Shown: piece by piece, positions 1-6,327 of the stretch
Layout of the letters: each line of letters opens with the position of its first letter
How positions within the stretch are numbered: position 1 is the stretch's first letter
NCBI GenBank assembly: GCA_002791435.1
Contig: PFXB01000120.1
Span: 1 to 7,258, forward strand
DNA from: a candidate division WWE3 bacterium CG_4_9_14_3_um_filter_43_9
GTDB taxonomy: Bacteria; Patescibacteriota; CPR3; GCA-002780085
DNA length: 7,258 nucleotides
Direction: 5' to 3'
Notes under the pieces: model-generated
What the model was told of the DNA's origin: nothing
The model's input: the letters and a program-made list of their open reading frames with translations, nothing else
Database searches by the model: none
Position numbers and translations under genes: made by a program

Positions 1-680
1 TAAGATTTCTGATTGTTTTAGTTACCACCAATAAGGGTCTGTGTGGAAGTCTAAATACCGGTTTGATTCTAGCTTTAGATACTTGGATAAAAACCCAGCA
101 AGAAAAGGCTGTTACCAAAACGATTGACTTTATCACCATCGGTAAAAAAGGACAAAGATTTGTTTTACGCAAAGGGATTCATTATATCGCCGATTTTTCC
201 GAGACGGTGCCTTTTATTAATGTTATCTCTCCTCTGGCTAGTTTAATCTCAGAAAAATTTCTAAACTGGGAATATGATATGGTTTGGGTCGCCTTTAATG
301 AATTTATCTCAGCCTTAAAACAAGAACCCCATATTAAGAGAATTCTACCGATATCGCCCGAAACTGAACCAGAGATCTTTAATCAGATGGCGCAAACCAA
401 AGAAGAAAGCTTTCATTATCTTATTGAACCCGAGCCTCAGGAAGTTTTAGAGTTTGTTCTACCGCTTTATCTTCAGGTTCAAATCCGCAATGCCATTTTA
501 GAAGCAGAAGCTTCCGAACATTCCGCCAGAATGATCGCTATGAAGAATGCCACTGATAATGCGCTAGCTTTGATTGATGGCTTAACCTTGGAATATAATA
601 AAGCGCGCCAACAGGCGATCACCTACGAGATAGCTGATATCGAAACCGCCAGATTAAGCATCGCCAAAAGGAAAAATTAG
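1..680 (+). CDS. atpG: F-type ATP synthase gamma subunit, 5'-truncated by window edge
   Basis: This is the central rotor shaft of the F1 sector, which couples proton flow through F0 to catalysis in the alpha/beta ring. The frame is open from base 3 (AGA), giving 225 visible residues and a TAG stop at 678-680. Near the visible start, TTNKGLCGSLNTG (about residues 8-20) matches the conserved gamma-subunit SDRGLCGGLN segment. Near the end, SEHSARMIAMKNATDNA followed by LIDGLTLEYNKARQQAIT is the diagnostic C-terminal helix that inserts into the alpha3beta3 barrel. By family comparison about 70-75 N-terminal residues lie upstream of the window. The TTG at 63-65 is inside the conserved domain and is not the start. 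The gene is followed by atpD after a 199-base spacer, the usual atpA-G-D-C order. No frameshift or missing motif is visible. Family assignment is secure. Confidence 0.96.
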   Translation, partial: RFLIVLVTTNKGLCGSLNTGLILALDTWIKTQQEKAVTKTIDFITIGKKGQRFVLRKGIHYIADFSETVPFINVISPLASLISEKFLNWEYDMVWVAFNEFISALKQEPHIKRILPISPETEPEIFNQMAQTKEESFHYLIEPEPQEVLEFVLPLYLQVQIRNAILEAEASEHSARMIAMKNATDNALALIDGLTLEYNKARQQAITYEIADIETARLSIAKRKN

Positions 681-723
681 GGTTTTCGGATTTTGGGAAA
701 GAGGTTGAATTTTTTAGTTGTAC

Positions 724-827
724 TTCTCCACGCCCCGCCCCCGCCTGCCGGCGAGGCAGGGATTCGGCGGGTTGGTCGAAGAATAAGATCTTATAACAAC
801 TTTTTATTGTTCGACCGTAGTGGAGAA
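724..827. repeat. Nested inverted repeats forming a three-way junction between atpG and atpD
   Basis: An outer perfect 8-bp stem pairs TTCTCCAC (724-731) with GTGGAGAA (820-827). It encloses two arms. Arm 1 pairs CCCGCC (734-739) with GGCGGG (766-771), then CCTGCC (744-749) with GGCAGG (755-760) around loop GGCGA. Arm 2 pairs GGTCGAA (774-780) with TTCGACC (810-816), then after a G/G mismatch AATAA (782-786) with TTATT (804-808). That gives 32 Watson-Crick pairs in 104 bases with 2-3-base linkers at the junction. The GC-rich CCTGCC/GGCAGG core resembles dispersed palindromes I associate with candidate-phylum genomes. This could be an inserted repeat element, an mRNA processing or stability structure, or both. 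Pairing was read by eye and no energy was calculated. Confidence 0.72.
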
Positions 828-869
828 CCACCTAATTTTTTCTTTTCGTTTTTATATTGAATATCTACC

Positions 870-876
870 GGAGGAG
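870..876 (+). promoter_or_regulatory. Ribosome binding site that fixes the atpD start
   Basis: GGAGGAG ends three bases before the ATG at 880; its GGAGG core sits at 5-base spacing. The frame is open further upstream to a GTG at 820, but that extension would translate the end of the inverted-repeat element into a non-conserved peptide and has no comparable Shine-Dalgarno sequence. The start at 880 is therefore preferred. Confidence 0.88.
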
Positions 877-879
877 AAA

Positions 880-2268
880 ATGAGCGAAAAAAAGGAGAAA
901 AATGAAGGCAAGATTGTCCAGATTATTGGTCCCGTGGTTGATGTTTTTTTTCCTGAGAAGTTGCCACAAATCTATCACGCCTTAAAAATTCAATTTGAAG
1001 GAAAAGAAATTACCCTCGAAACGCAACAGCATATTGGTAGAAACAGGGTTCGAGCTTTAGCTTTGGGTCCCACCGATGGTTTAAAAAGAGGCATGACGGC
1101 TATTGATACGGAAAGTATGATTTTAGTGCCCGTGGGGAAGGAAACGTTGGGAAGAATTTTCAACGTCATTGGTGAACCAATTGATAAACAGCCGCTTTCC
1201 GAAGACGTCCAAAGATCACCTATCCATAAAAAATCTCCCTCCCTAGTTTCTCAGGAACCAAAAACCGAAATTTTGGAAACCGGTTTAAAGGTTATTGATT
1301 TGATCGCACCTTTTGTCAAGGGCGGCAAGGTGGGAGTGTTCGGAGGCGCGGGCGTGGGAAAGACCGTTATCATCATGGAGCTTATTAGAAACGTCGCTCA
1401 AGTTCACGGCGGATATTCGGTCTTTTCCGGAGTGGGTGAGAGATCCCGTGAGGGAAATGATCTGTGGAAGGATATGAAGGAATCGGGCGTTTTTGAAAAA
1501 ACCTCTTTAGTTTTCGGACAAATGAACGAGCCGCCGGGTTCCAGACTTAGGGTAGGGTTGACAGGTTTAACCATCGCTGAACACTTCCGCGACCAGATGC
1601 ATAAAGATGTTTTGCTTTTTATCGATAACATTTTTCGCTTTGCCCAGGCCGGTTCGGAAGTCTCGGCCCTTTTAGGCAGAATTCCTTCGGCAGTTGGATA
1701 TCAGCCGACTTTAGCCAAAGAAATGGGCGATCTGCAGGAAAGAATAACCTCAACTCGTGAAGGCTCGATTACCGCTGTGGAGGCGATTTATGTTCCAGCT
1801 GACGACTATACCGACCCGGCTCCAGTGACGACCTTCGCTCATTTAGACTCCACCATTTCTTTGGACAGATCAATCTCCGAGCAAGGACTATATCCTGCAG
1901 TTGACCCGCTTGGTTCCACCTCTTCAATTCTGTCACCGGAGATTGTGAGAGAGGAGCATTATCAAACCGCACGCAATGTTCAAAAAGTATTACAAAGATA
2001 CAAAGACCTGCAGGATATTATCGCCATTTTGGGGATTGAAGAACTTTCGGAAGAAGATAAATTAACGGTGATGCGTGCCAGAAAGATTCAAAGATTTTTA
2101 AGTCAACCCATGTTTGTGGCCGAAGCATTTACGGGCAGGGCTGGAAAGTATGTCACAATCGCAGAAACTGTTCGCGGCTTTAAGGAAATTTTGGAAGGGA
2201 AGCACGACGACAAACTCGAGCAGGCATTTTATATGGTGGGAACAATCGATGAGGTGGTGACTAAATAA
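880..2268 (+). CDS. atpD: F-type ATP synthase catalytic beta subunit
   Basis: This is the catalytic subunit of F1, which makes or hydrolyses ATP at the alpha/beta interface. It has 462 residues, close to the 460 of E. coli. The N-terminal beta-barrel begins GKIVQIIGPVVDVFF. The P-loop GGAGVGKT lies at about residues 155-162 with K161. The catalytic glutamate is E187 in GVGERSREGNDLW, equivalent to E. coli E181. Walker B is LLFIDNIFRF with D249, followed by SALLGRIPSAVGYQPTLA. The rotor-contact DELSEED loop appears as EELSEED (387-393), a conservative change. The C-terminus AFYMVGTIDEVV is canonical. The start at ATG 880 has a strong ribosome binding site. It sits between atpG (199-base gap) and atpC (132-base gap); both gaps are wider than usual within this operon and carry structured sequence. 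All catalytic residues are intact. Confidence 0.98.
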   Translation: MSEKKEKNEGKIVQIIGPVVDVFFPEKLPQIYHALKIQFEGKEITLETQQHIGRNRVRALALGPTDGLKRGMTAIDTESMILVPVGKETLGRIFNVIGEPIDKQPLSEDVQRSPIHKKSPSLVSQEPKTEILETGLKVIDLIAPFVKGGKVGVFGGAGVGKTVIIMELIRNVAQVHGGYSVFSGVGERSREGNDLWKDMKESGVFEKTSLVFGQMNEPPGSRLRVGLTGLTIAEHFRDQMHKDVLLFIDNIFRFAQAGSEVSALLGRIPSAVGYQPTLAKEMGDLQERITSTREGSITAVEAIYVPADDYTDPAPVTTFAHLDSTISLDRSISEQGLYPAVDPLGSTSSILSPEIVREEHYQTARNVQKVLQRYKDLQDIIAILGIEELSEEDKLTVMRARKIQRFLSQPMFVAEAFTGRAGKYVTIAETVRGFKEILEGKHDDKLEQAFYMVGTIDEVVTK

Positions 2269-2279
2269 GTCAAAATAAC

Positions 2280-2297
2280 TCAAAAGTCAAAGGTCAA
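2280..2297 (+). repeat. Left copy of 18-bp inverted repeat flanking atpC
   Basis: TCAAAAGTCAAAGGTCAA is the exact reverse complement of 2862-2879. The pair encloses atpC and its upstream hairpins. The AAAGTCAAAGGTCAA-type motif looks like a spacer repeat, not coding sequence. Its function is unknown. Confidence 0.85.
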
Positions 2298-2313
2298 AAC
2301 TGAAAAACAAATA

Positions 2314-2352
2314 GCTTCTGATAGCGTCATTCAGAAGCGCCGATTCGGCGCT
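2314..2352 (+). promoter_or_regulatory. Two overlapping hairpins upstream of atpC
   Basis: Hairpin A pairs GCTTCTGA (2314-2321) with TCAGAAGC (2331-2338), a perfect 8-bp stem with a 9-base loop. Hairpin B pairs AGCGCCG (2336-2342) with CGGCGCT (2346-2352), a 7-bp stem with an ATT loop. They share bases 2336-2338, so both cannot form completely at once. Hairpin B can instead be extended outward by TTCA (2330-2333) with TGAA (2352-2355) across a small bulge. No T-run follows, so a Rho-independent terminator is unlikely. Roles in mRNA processing or in setting epsilon expression relative to beta are possible but inferred. Confidence 0.55.
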
Positions 2353-2400
2353 GAAGAATCTCAAACATTGAGTTGACAACTAGTTTTTCAAGGAGTCAGA

Positions 2401-2823
2401 ATGGAGGGAAAAGTTAAAATAGACCTAAAAGTAATTACTCCCAACCGGGTGGTTTTTTCAGACAAAGTAGAGAGGTTTTCTGTTCCTTCGGTAACCGGAG
2501 AAATAACCATTCTTCCCAAGCACATTTCCTTATTTACACCCACGGTTGAAGGTGAACTGCGTATCGTGCGCGAGGGTGAAGTCCAATTTCTGTCTGTCGG
2601 GAAAGGAATTTTAGAGGTTGGCAACAACCAGGCCTCTTTTTTGATTGAAGACGCATTCCATTCCGCTGAGATAAACGAACAAGAAGTTTTAGCCGCCAAG
2701 GAAAATGCTGAGAAAATTCTAAAAGAAAAGCCGAAGGGGGAAGATTTGGTTTCGGCACGGGCAGTTTTCAGACGAAGCCTGATTGATCTTAAGGTGGCCA
2801 GAAGAAAGAAGCGGACTCTTTAG
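2401..2823 (+). CDS. atpC: F-type ATP synthase epsilon subunit
   Basis: This is the small rotor-stalk subunit that links gamma to the c-ring and can inhibit ATP hydrolysis through its C-terminal helices. It has 140 residues, normal for the family. The N-terminal beta-sandwich shows LKVITPNRVVFSDKVERFSVP, then GEITILPKHISLFTPTVEGELRI, the classic epsilon pattern (E. coli has GELGIYPGHAPLLT). A second part, EINEQEVLAAKENAEKIL through LIDLKVARRKKR, is the charged two-helix C-terminal domain, so the inhibitory domain is present. The ATG at 2401 is preceded by AAGGAG (2390-2395) with 5-base spacing. The stop is TAG at 2821-2823. It lies in the expected place after atpD, but with structured sequence before it and an 18-bp inverted repeat on both sides. 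It is the last recognisable ATP synthase gene in the window. Confidence 0.94.
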   Translation: MEGKVKIDLKVITPNRVVFSDKVERFSVPSVTGEITILPKHISLFTPTVEGELRIVREGEVQFLSVGKGILEVGNNQASFLIEDAFHSAEINEQEVLAAKENAEKILKEKPKGEDLVSARAVFRRSLIDLKVARRKKRTL

Positions 2824-3008
2824 TAATTTAACGCGCATTACGAATCGGTTGTACTTCTATCTTGACCTTTGACTTTTGAACTGGTGGTTTTGAAACTGGT
2901 ATTTCAACCCTTCCTTAACAAAGACCATATCGTCGTCCTTTCCGCGATCAAAGCTTATCTGGTTTTAAATTCGATCCGCAATGTTCGATTAGCAGTCGTA
3001 AGTCGTGA
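2824..3008. other. Spacer between atpC and the lon promoter
   Basis: No recognisable gene is present. It holds an 8-base CGAATCGG (2841-2848, reverse complement of 2340-2347), an 11-base GTTGTACTTCT (2848-2858, also at 717-727), and the right copy of the 18-bp inverted repeat. A short open frame with possible starts TTG 2869 or GTG 2884 runs to TGA at 3010-3012. It would encode a hydrophobic peptide including VFQPFLNKDHIVVLSAIKAY. It has no ribosome binding site and I do not recognise it, so I do not call it a gene. No convincing terminator follows atpC. Confidence 0.5.
2862..2879 (-). repeat. Right copy of 18-bp inverted repeat flanking atpC
   Basis: TTGACCTTTGACTTTTGA is the perfect reverse complement of 2280-2297. 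Going outward from the repeat on the minus strand, a second shared motif, CCGATTCG, follows at 2848-2841. The left side has the same word at 2340-2347 in the same order, so the two flanks may be diverged copies of one element. Confidence 0.85.
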
Positions 3009-3036
3009 TTGACAAAAAAACGAAGTATGCTAAAAT
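3009..3036 (+). promoter_or_regulatory. Sigma70-type promoter for lon
   Basis: A consensus -35 TTGACA (3009-3014) is followed after 16 bases by -10 TAAAAT (3031-3036), which is preceded by TG one base upstream (3028-3029), an extended -10. Transcription would begin near 3043. The predicted leader is about 55 bases long. It starts with a small hairpin TCTGC-GAA-GCAGA (3042-3054) and carries a second stem AGTGTCT (3062-3068) with AGACTCT (3074-3080) containing one T/T mismatch. I see no CIRCE (HrcA) or HAIR (HspR) heat-shock operator, so the control mechanism is open. Confidence 0.8.
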
Positions 3037-3099
3037 CAATCTCTGCGAAGCAGACCTAAACAGTGTCTTCTATAGACTCTGATTTTAAAGGAGAAAACC

Positions 3100-5436
3100 A
3101 TGTCAAATATAATCTCGTTTAAACCAGAACGGAAATATCCCTTGGTTCCTTTGCGCGATATAGTTGTCTTTCCAGGCGCATTTTTTCCATTGAGTTTAGG
3201 ACGACAAAGTTCGCTGGCAGCACTCGAAGAGGCGCGCAAAGAAAATCAGCCGCTTGTTTTTATTACTCAATTAGATTCTCATCTCAATAATCCCAAGATA
3301 AGTGATCTGTATTCTATAGGGACGCTCTCACGTGTTAAACAGGTGTTCCAAGAAGGTAAAGAAGCCCGGATTTTGATCGAGGGAGTCAAACGGGTTCGAA
3401 TTTTAGGCTATGCACAAATGAAACCCTTTATAATAGTTCGGGTTGAAGAAATAGAAGAAAAAGAGGAACGTTCAGATAAAATTGAAGCTTTAAAAAACAA
3501 TGTTTTAAACCAGTTTAAAAAATGTGTCACTTTGGGAAAATCAATCTCGATGGATGCTTTGATAAACATTCTTTCGCTTGACAATCCTCATCATATAGCC
3601 GATCTCATTGCTTCAAATTTAAGTTTAAAGACAAATCAGAAACAAGAAATTCTAGAAAGTTTTCAAACAGAAGATAAATTAAGAAAATTACAATTAATTT
3701 TAGCACACGAACTTTCAATCCTGGAGTTGGGAAAGGAGCTGGAATCAAAAACCCAACAGGAACTTTCTAAGATGCAGAAAGAAATGGTTTTGCGCGAGCA
3801 ATTAAAAACGATTCAGAAAGAATTAGGCATCGACGACGAACAGGGTGAAGTGGAAGAATTTCGCAGAAAGATCAAAATAGCCAAAATGCCGAGTGAAACA
3901 GAAGAAAAAATTATGAAGGAGTTGAATCGTTTTGCCAAACTCTCTCAATATAATCCGGAAGCCAGTTATCTGCGAACTTACCTTGAATGGATTGCCGATT
4001 TACCGTGGAATAAAAAAAGCAAAGAAGAAGTTGATCTCAAAAAAGCTGAAAAAATCCTCAATGCAGATCATTATGGTTTAAGTACGGTAAAGGAAAGGAT
4101 CATAGAATATTTGGCGGTTAATAAATTGGTCGGCAAGATCAAGGGCCCGATTTTATGTTTCATAGGACCTTCCGGTACCGGCAAAACTTCAATCGGACGC
4201 TCTATTGCCAGAGCCTTAAGTCGGAAATTTGTCAAAGTTTCTTTGGGCGGCATTCGGGATGAAGCCGAAATTCGGGGACATCGCAGAACTTATGTAGGAG
4301 CCCTACCCGGAAGAATTATTCAAGGAATCAATAACGCTAAAACCAGAAACCCGGTTTTTATGCTGGATGAAATTGACAAAATCGGAGTTGATTTTCGCGG
4401 CGATCCGTCGGCAGCACTTCTCGAAGCTTTGGATCCAGAGCAAAACAAGGATTTTTCCGACCACTATCTGGAGGTTCCTTTTGACCTTTCCGATGTTTTT
4501 TTTATAACCACCGGCAATGTTTTCGATACCATTCCACCGGCGCTACTTGACCGGATGGAGATTATCAGATTTACAGGTTATACAGAAGAAGAAAAGTTGA
4601 AAATAGCCAGAATACACCTTCTACCCAAGTTATTTAAAAATCACGGTTTAGACCGTCAAAGGGTTAGCTTAACTGAAGATGTGATTCGTAAAATAATCCG
4701 CAATTACACCCATGAGGCTGGCGTCAGAGAGCTGGAAAGAGAGCTGGCTTCAATTCTGCGGAAAGTTGCCAAAAAAGTCGTTGACGGGAAAAAGGGAAAG
4801 ATTAACCTTGAAGAGAAAGACGTCCATGAATATCTTGGTCCTGAAAAATACATTCCCTGGGCCAAAGAGAGCAAAAATGAGATTGGCGTGGCCACAGGTT
4901 TAGCCTGGACCCAAAGCGGCGGTGAAATTTTGGCCATTGAATCAACCGCCATGCCCGGTAAGGGAAAACTAATACTTACCGGTCAACTGGGAGAAGTGAT
5001 GAAAGAGTCAGCCCAGGCCGCCTTGTCTTATATCCGTTCACAAGCCAGGAAACTTGCGATTGCGGATAAATTTTTCAGTAACCACGATTTTCATATTCAT
5101 ATTCCTGAAGGAGCAGTGCCCAAAGATGGTCCTTCGGCTGGGGTGGCGCTGGCTACGAGTCTAATCTCGACTATTACTAAAAAACCCGTTTCCAAAGATG
5201 TGGGTATGACCGGAGAAATAACCTTGCGGGGGAAAGTGTTGGAAATCGGCGGCGTCAAGGAAAAAGTGCTGGCGGCGCATCGAGCCGGTTTAAAAAAGAT
5301 AATCTTGCCAGAGAACAATAAGAAAAATCTCTTAAAAGATGTACCGGATGAAATCAGAAAAGACATGAAATTTGTATATGTGAAAAGTTTGGATGGAGTG
5401 TTGAAAGAAGCGCTTCAAACTGGTCGCAAATCATAA
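3100..5436 (+). CDS. lon: ATP-dependent Lon protease (LonA type)
   Basis: This is a cytoplasmic hexameric AAA+ serine protease that degrades misfolded and short-lived regulatory proteins. It has 778 residues (E. coli 784). The N-terminal substrate-binding LON domain opens with YPLVPLRDIVVFPG (about residues 13-26). A charged, coiled-coil-like segment near 210-250 includes EMVLREQLKTIQKELG. The AAA+ module has Walker A GPSGTGKT (356-363), Walker B VFMLDEID (D423, E424), DPSAALLEALDPEQN, and LLDRMEIIRFTGYT; EAGVRELERELA lies in its helical lid. The protease domain begins near VATGLAW (597) and has the catalytic dyad S679 in PKDGPSAG and K722 in GGVKEKVLAAHRAG, the same numbers as in E. coli Lon. 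The absence of a membrane segment separates it from archaeal-type LonB. The ATG is preceded by AAAGGAG (3087-3093) with 6-base spacing. It has its own promoter at 3009-3036, so it is probably a separate unit from the atp genes. Confidence 0.98.
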   Translation: MSNIISFKPERKYPLVPLRDIVVFPGAFFPLSLGRQSSLAALEEARKENQPLVFITQLDSHLNNPKISDLYSIGTLSRVKQVFQEGKEARILIEGVKRVRILGYAQMKPFIIVRVEEIEEKEERSDKIEALKNNVLNQFKKCVTLGKSISMDALINILSLDNPHHIADLIASNLSLKTNQKQEILESFQTEDKLRKLQLILAHELSILELGKELESKTQQELSKMQKEMVLREQLKTIQKELGIDDEQGEVEEFRRKIKIAKMPSETEEKIMKELNRFAKLSQYNPEASYLRTYLEWIADLPWNKKSKEEVDLKKAEKILNADHYGLSTVKERIIEYLAVNKLVGKIKGPILCFIGPSGTGKTSIGRSIARALSRKFVKVSLGGIRDEAEIRGHRRTYVGALPGRIIQGINNAKTRNPVFMLDEIDKIGVDFRGDPSAALLEALDPEQNKDFSDHYLEVPFDLSDVFFITTGNVFDTIPPALLDRMEIIRFTGYTEEEKLKIARIHLLPKLFKNHGLDRQRVSLTEDVIRKIIRNYTHEAGVRELERELASILRKVAKKVVDGKKGKINLEEKDVHEYLGPEKYIPWAKESKNEIGVATGLAWTQSGGEILAIESTAMPGKGKLILTGQLGEVMKESAQAALSYIRSQARKLAIADKFFSNHDFHIHIPEGAVPKDGPSAGVALATSLISTITKKPVSKDVGMTGEITLRGKVLEIGGVKEKVLAAHRAGLKKIILPENNKKNLLKDVPDEIRKDMKFVYVKSLDGVLKEALQTGRKS

Positions 5437-5479
5437 GCAATCAGTAAATAGTAACACTTAACTTATAAATATCTTGTGG

Positions 5480-5508
5480 TTGTATTTTTCTGACAGAGTT
5501 CGTATAAT
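5480..5508 (+). promoter_or_regulatory. Likely promoter for tRNA-Glu
   Basis: A perfect -10 TATAAT (5503-5508) lies 34 bases upstream of the tRNA. A partial -35 TTGTAT (5480-5485) sits at 17-base spacing; only its TTG matches consensus. No clear terminator is seen between the lon stop and this site, so some read-through from lon is possible. The NYN gene begins 41 bases after the tRNA and may share this promoter. Confidence 0.6.
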
Positions 5509-5542
5509 TCATTAGTCAGATACCGGCTAGAACGAATTAGGC

Positions 5543-5615
5543 GGCCCCGTAGTCTAGTGGTCTAGGACATCGCCCCTTCAAGGCGGTAACACGGGTTCGA
5601 ATCCCGTCGGGGCTA
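5543..5615 (+). tRNA. tRNA-Glu (anticodon UUC)
   Basis: A complete 73-base cloverleaf decodes GAA/GAG. The acceptor stem GGCCCCG (5543-5549) pairs with CGGGGCT (5608-5614), with a G-U at the first pair and discriminator A5615. The D arm has stem GTC/GAC (5552-5554, 5566-5568). The anticodon stem TCGCC/GGCGG encloses loop CCTTCAA with anticodon TTC at 5577-5579. The T arm ACGGG/CCCGT holds TTCGAAT. The sequence after A5615 is TTG, so CCA is not encoded and must be added by a nucleotidyltransferase. The overall pattern closely follows E. coli tRNA-Glu. The gene is intact. Confidence 0.97.
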
Positions 5616-5656
5616 TTGAAGCTTGAGCACCCCTGAGGCATTATCAATTATCAGCC

Positions 5657-6181
5657 ATGAAGAATATAAAAGATAATATTTATGCTTTTATCGACAGCCA
5701 AAATCTGAACCTCGGAATCCGCGACCAGGGATGGAAGCTTGATTTTCTGAAATTTCGTATCTATCTTAAGAATAAATATAACACCACAAAAGCATACCTT
5801 TTTATCGGATATATGGCGGGAAACGAATCCTTGTATACCTCTCTGCAGAAAATCGGATATATCCTGATTTTCAAACCCACACTTGAGATTAGAGAAAACG
5901 GAAAAACAAAAACCAAGGGGAACGTCGACGCAGAATTGGTATTACACACCATGATTGAATATGCTAATTATCACCAAGCGATTATTGTGTCCGGAGATGG
6001 GGATTTTCATTGTCTTATAGAATATTTGGAGGGTAAAAATAAATTATTGAGAATCTTCGTTCCGAATAAGAAATATTCTAGTTTACTGCGCAAGTTTAAC
6101 GATTATATAGTCAGAGTTGACTTACTAAAAAACTCTCTTGAACTTAAAAAGACCAAGATCAGCGGTCGGTCGAAACCTTAG
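5657..6181 (+). CDS. NYN domain (PIN-like) protein, putative ribonuclease, LabA/DUF88-like
   Basis: The protein has 174 residues, nearly all a single NYN domain, a PIN-like fold that usually carries metal-dependent RNase activity. The N-terminal strand IYAFIDSQNLNLGI has D13 and N16. GYILIFKP is followed by KTKGNVDAELVLHTM with D91, and the SGDGDF motif has D114 and D116 (VSGDGDFHCLIEYLEGKNKLL). These acidic positions match the NYN metal-binding cluster, so it is probably active. There is no signal peptide, membrane segment or extra domain; the basic tail (KKTKISGRSKP) could bind RNA. The start ATG at 5657 has no good Shine-Dalgarno sequence; GAGG at 5635-5638 is too distant. It lies 41 bases after tRNA-Glu, with which it may be co-transcribed. 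A long hairpin covers its last codons. The substrate is unknown; tRNA or rRNA processing, or a toxin-like role, are possibilities only. Confidence 0.88.
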   Translation: MKNIKDNIYAFIDSQNLNLGIRDQGWKLDFLKFRIYLKNKYNTTKAYLFIGYMAGNESLYTSLQKIGYILIFKPTLEIRENGKTKTKGNVDAELVLHTMIEYANYHQAIIVSGDGDFHCLIEYLEGKNKLLRIFVPNKKYSSLLRKFNDYIVRVDLLKNSLELKKTKISGRSKP

Positions 6182-6197
6182 GCTGCTTAGCTTGGTC
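6151..6197 (+). terminator. Long imperfect hairpin at the 3' end of the NYN gene
   Basis: The outer stem GACCAAG (6151-6157) pairs with CTTGGTC (6191-6197). After a 3x3 internal loop, AGCGGTC (6161-6167) pairs with GGCTGCT (6181-6187), including two G-U pairs. GGT (6168-6170) then pairs with ACC (6175-6177) around CGAA. That is 17 pairs spanning the stop codon. No T-run follows at once; T-rich sequence begins only near 6222. It may act as a 3' stability or processing structure and not as a classical intrinsic terminator. Confidence 0.5.
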
Positions 6198-6327
6198 ATC
6201 GTGATAACTGCATTATACCAGATTTTGTAAAGTTTTGGGAGAGCAACCCTCTTTTCTTCCCTTTTTACCCCTTTTGCGCTACAATTGAGGCAAATAAAAA
6301 TTTTGTTTTAAAAAACTAACGATTATT
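6198..6327. other. T-rich spacer with a weak promoter candidate
   Basis: No gene is visible. A small stem AGAG/CTCT (6240-6243, 6249-6252) runs into a pyrimidine-rich tract (6250-6275) and could be a weak terminator. TACAAT at 6280-6285 resembles a -10 box for the next gene, but the matching -35 position (TTCCCT, 6257-6262) is poor. No strong Shine-Dalgarno sequence precedes the ATG at 6328. Confidence 0.3.

Noticed and set aside
619..831. Minus-strand open frame of 70 codons including SLPRRQAGAGRGEVQ
   Set aside because: It translates the GC-rich palindrome and the end of atpG in reverse. Peptides like LPRRQAG are typical spurious translations of this repeat type.
820..879. Twenty-codon N-terminal extension of atpD from GTG 820
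   Set aside because: The extension overlaps the inverted-repeat element, is not part of the conserved beta subunit and lacks a Shine-Dalgarno sequence, whereas ATG 880 has GGAGGAG.
2373..2378. TTGACA upstream of atpC as a -35 box
   Set aside because: The -10 position at normal spacing falls on the atpC start codon and does not resemble TATAAT.
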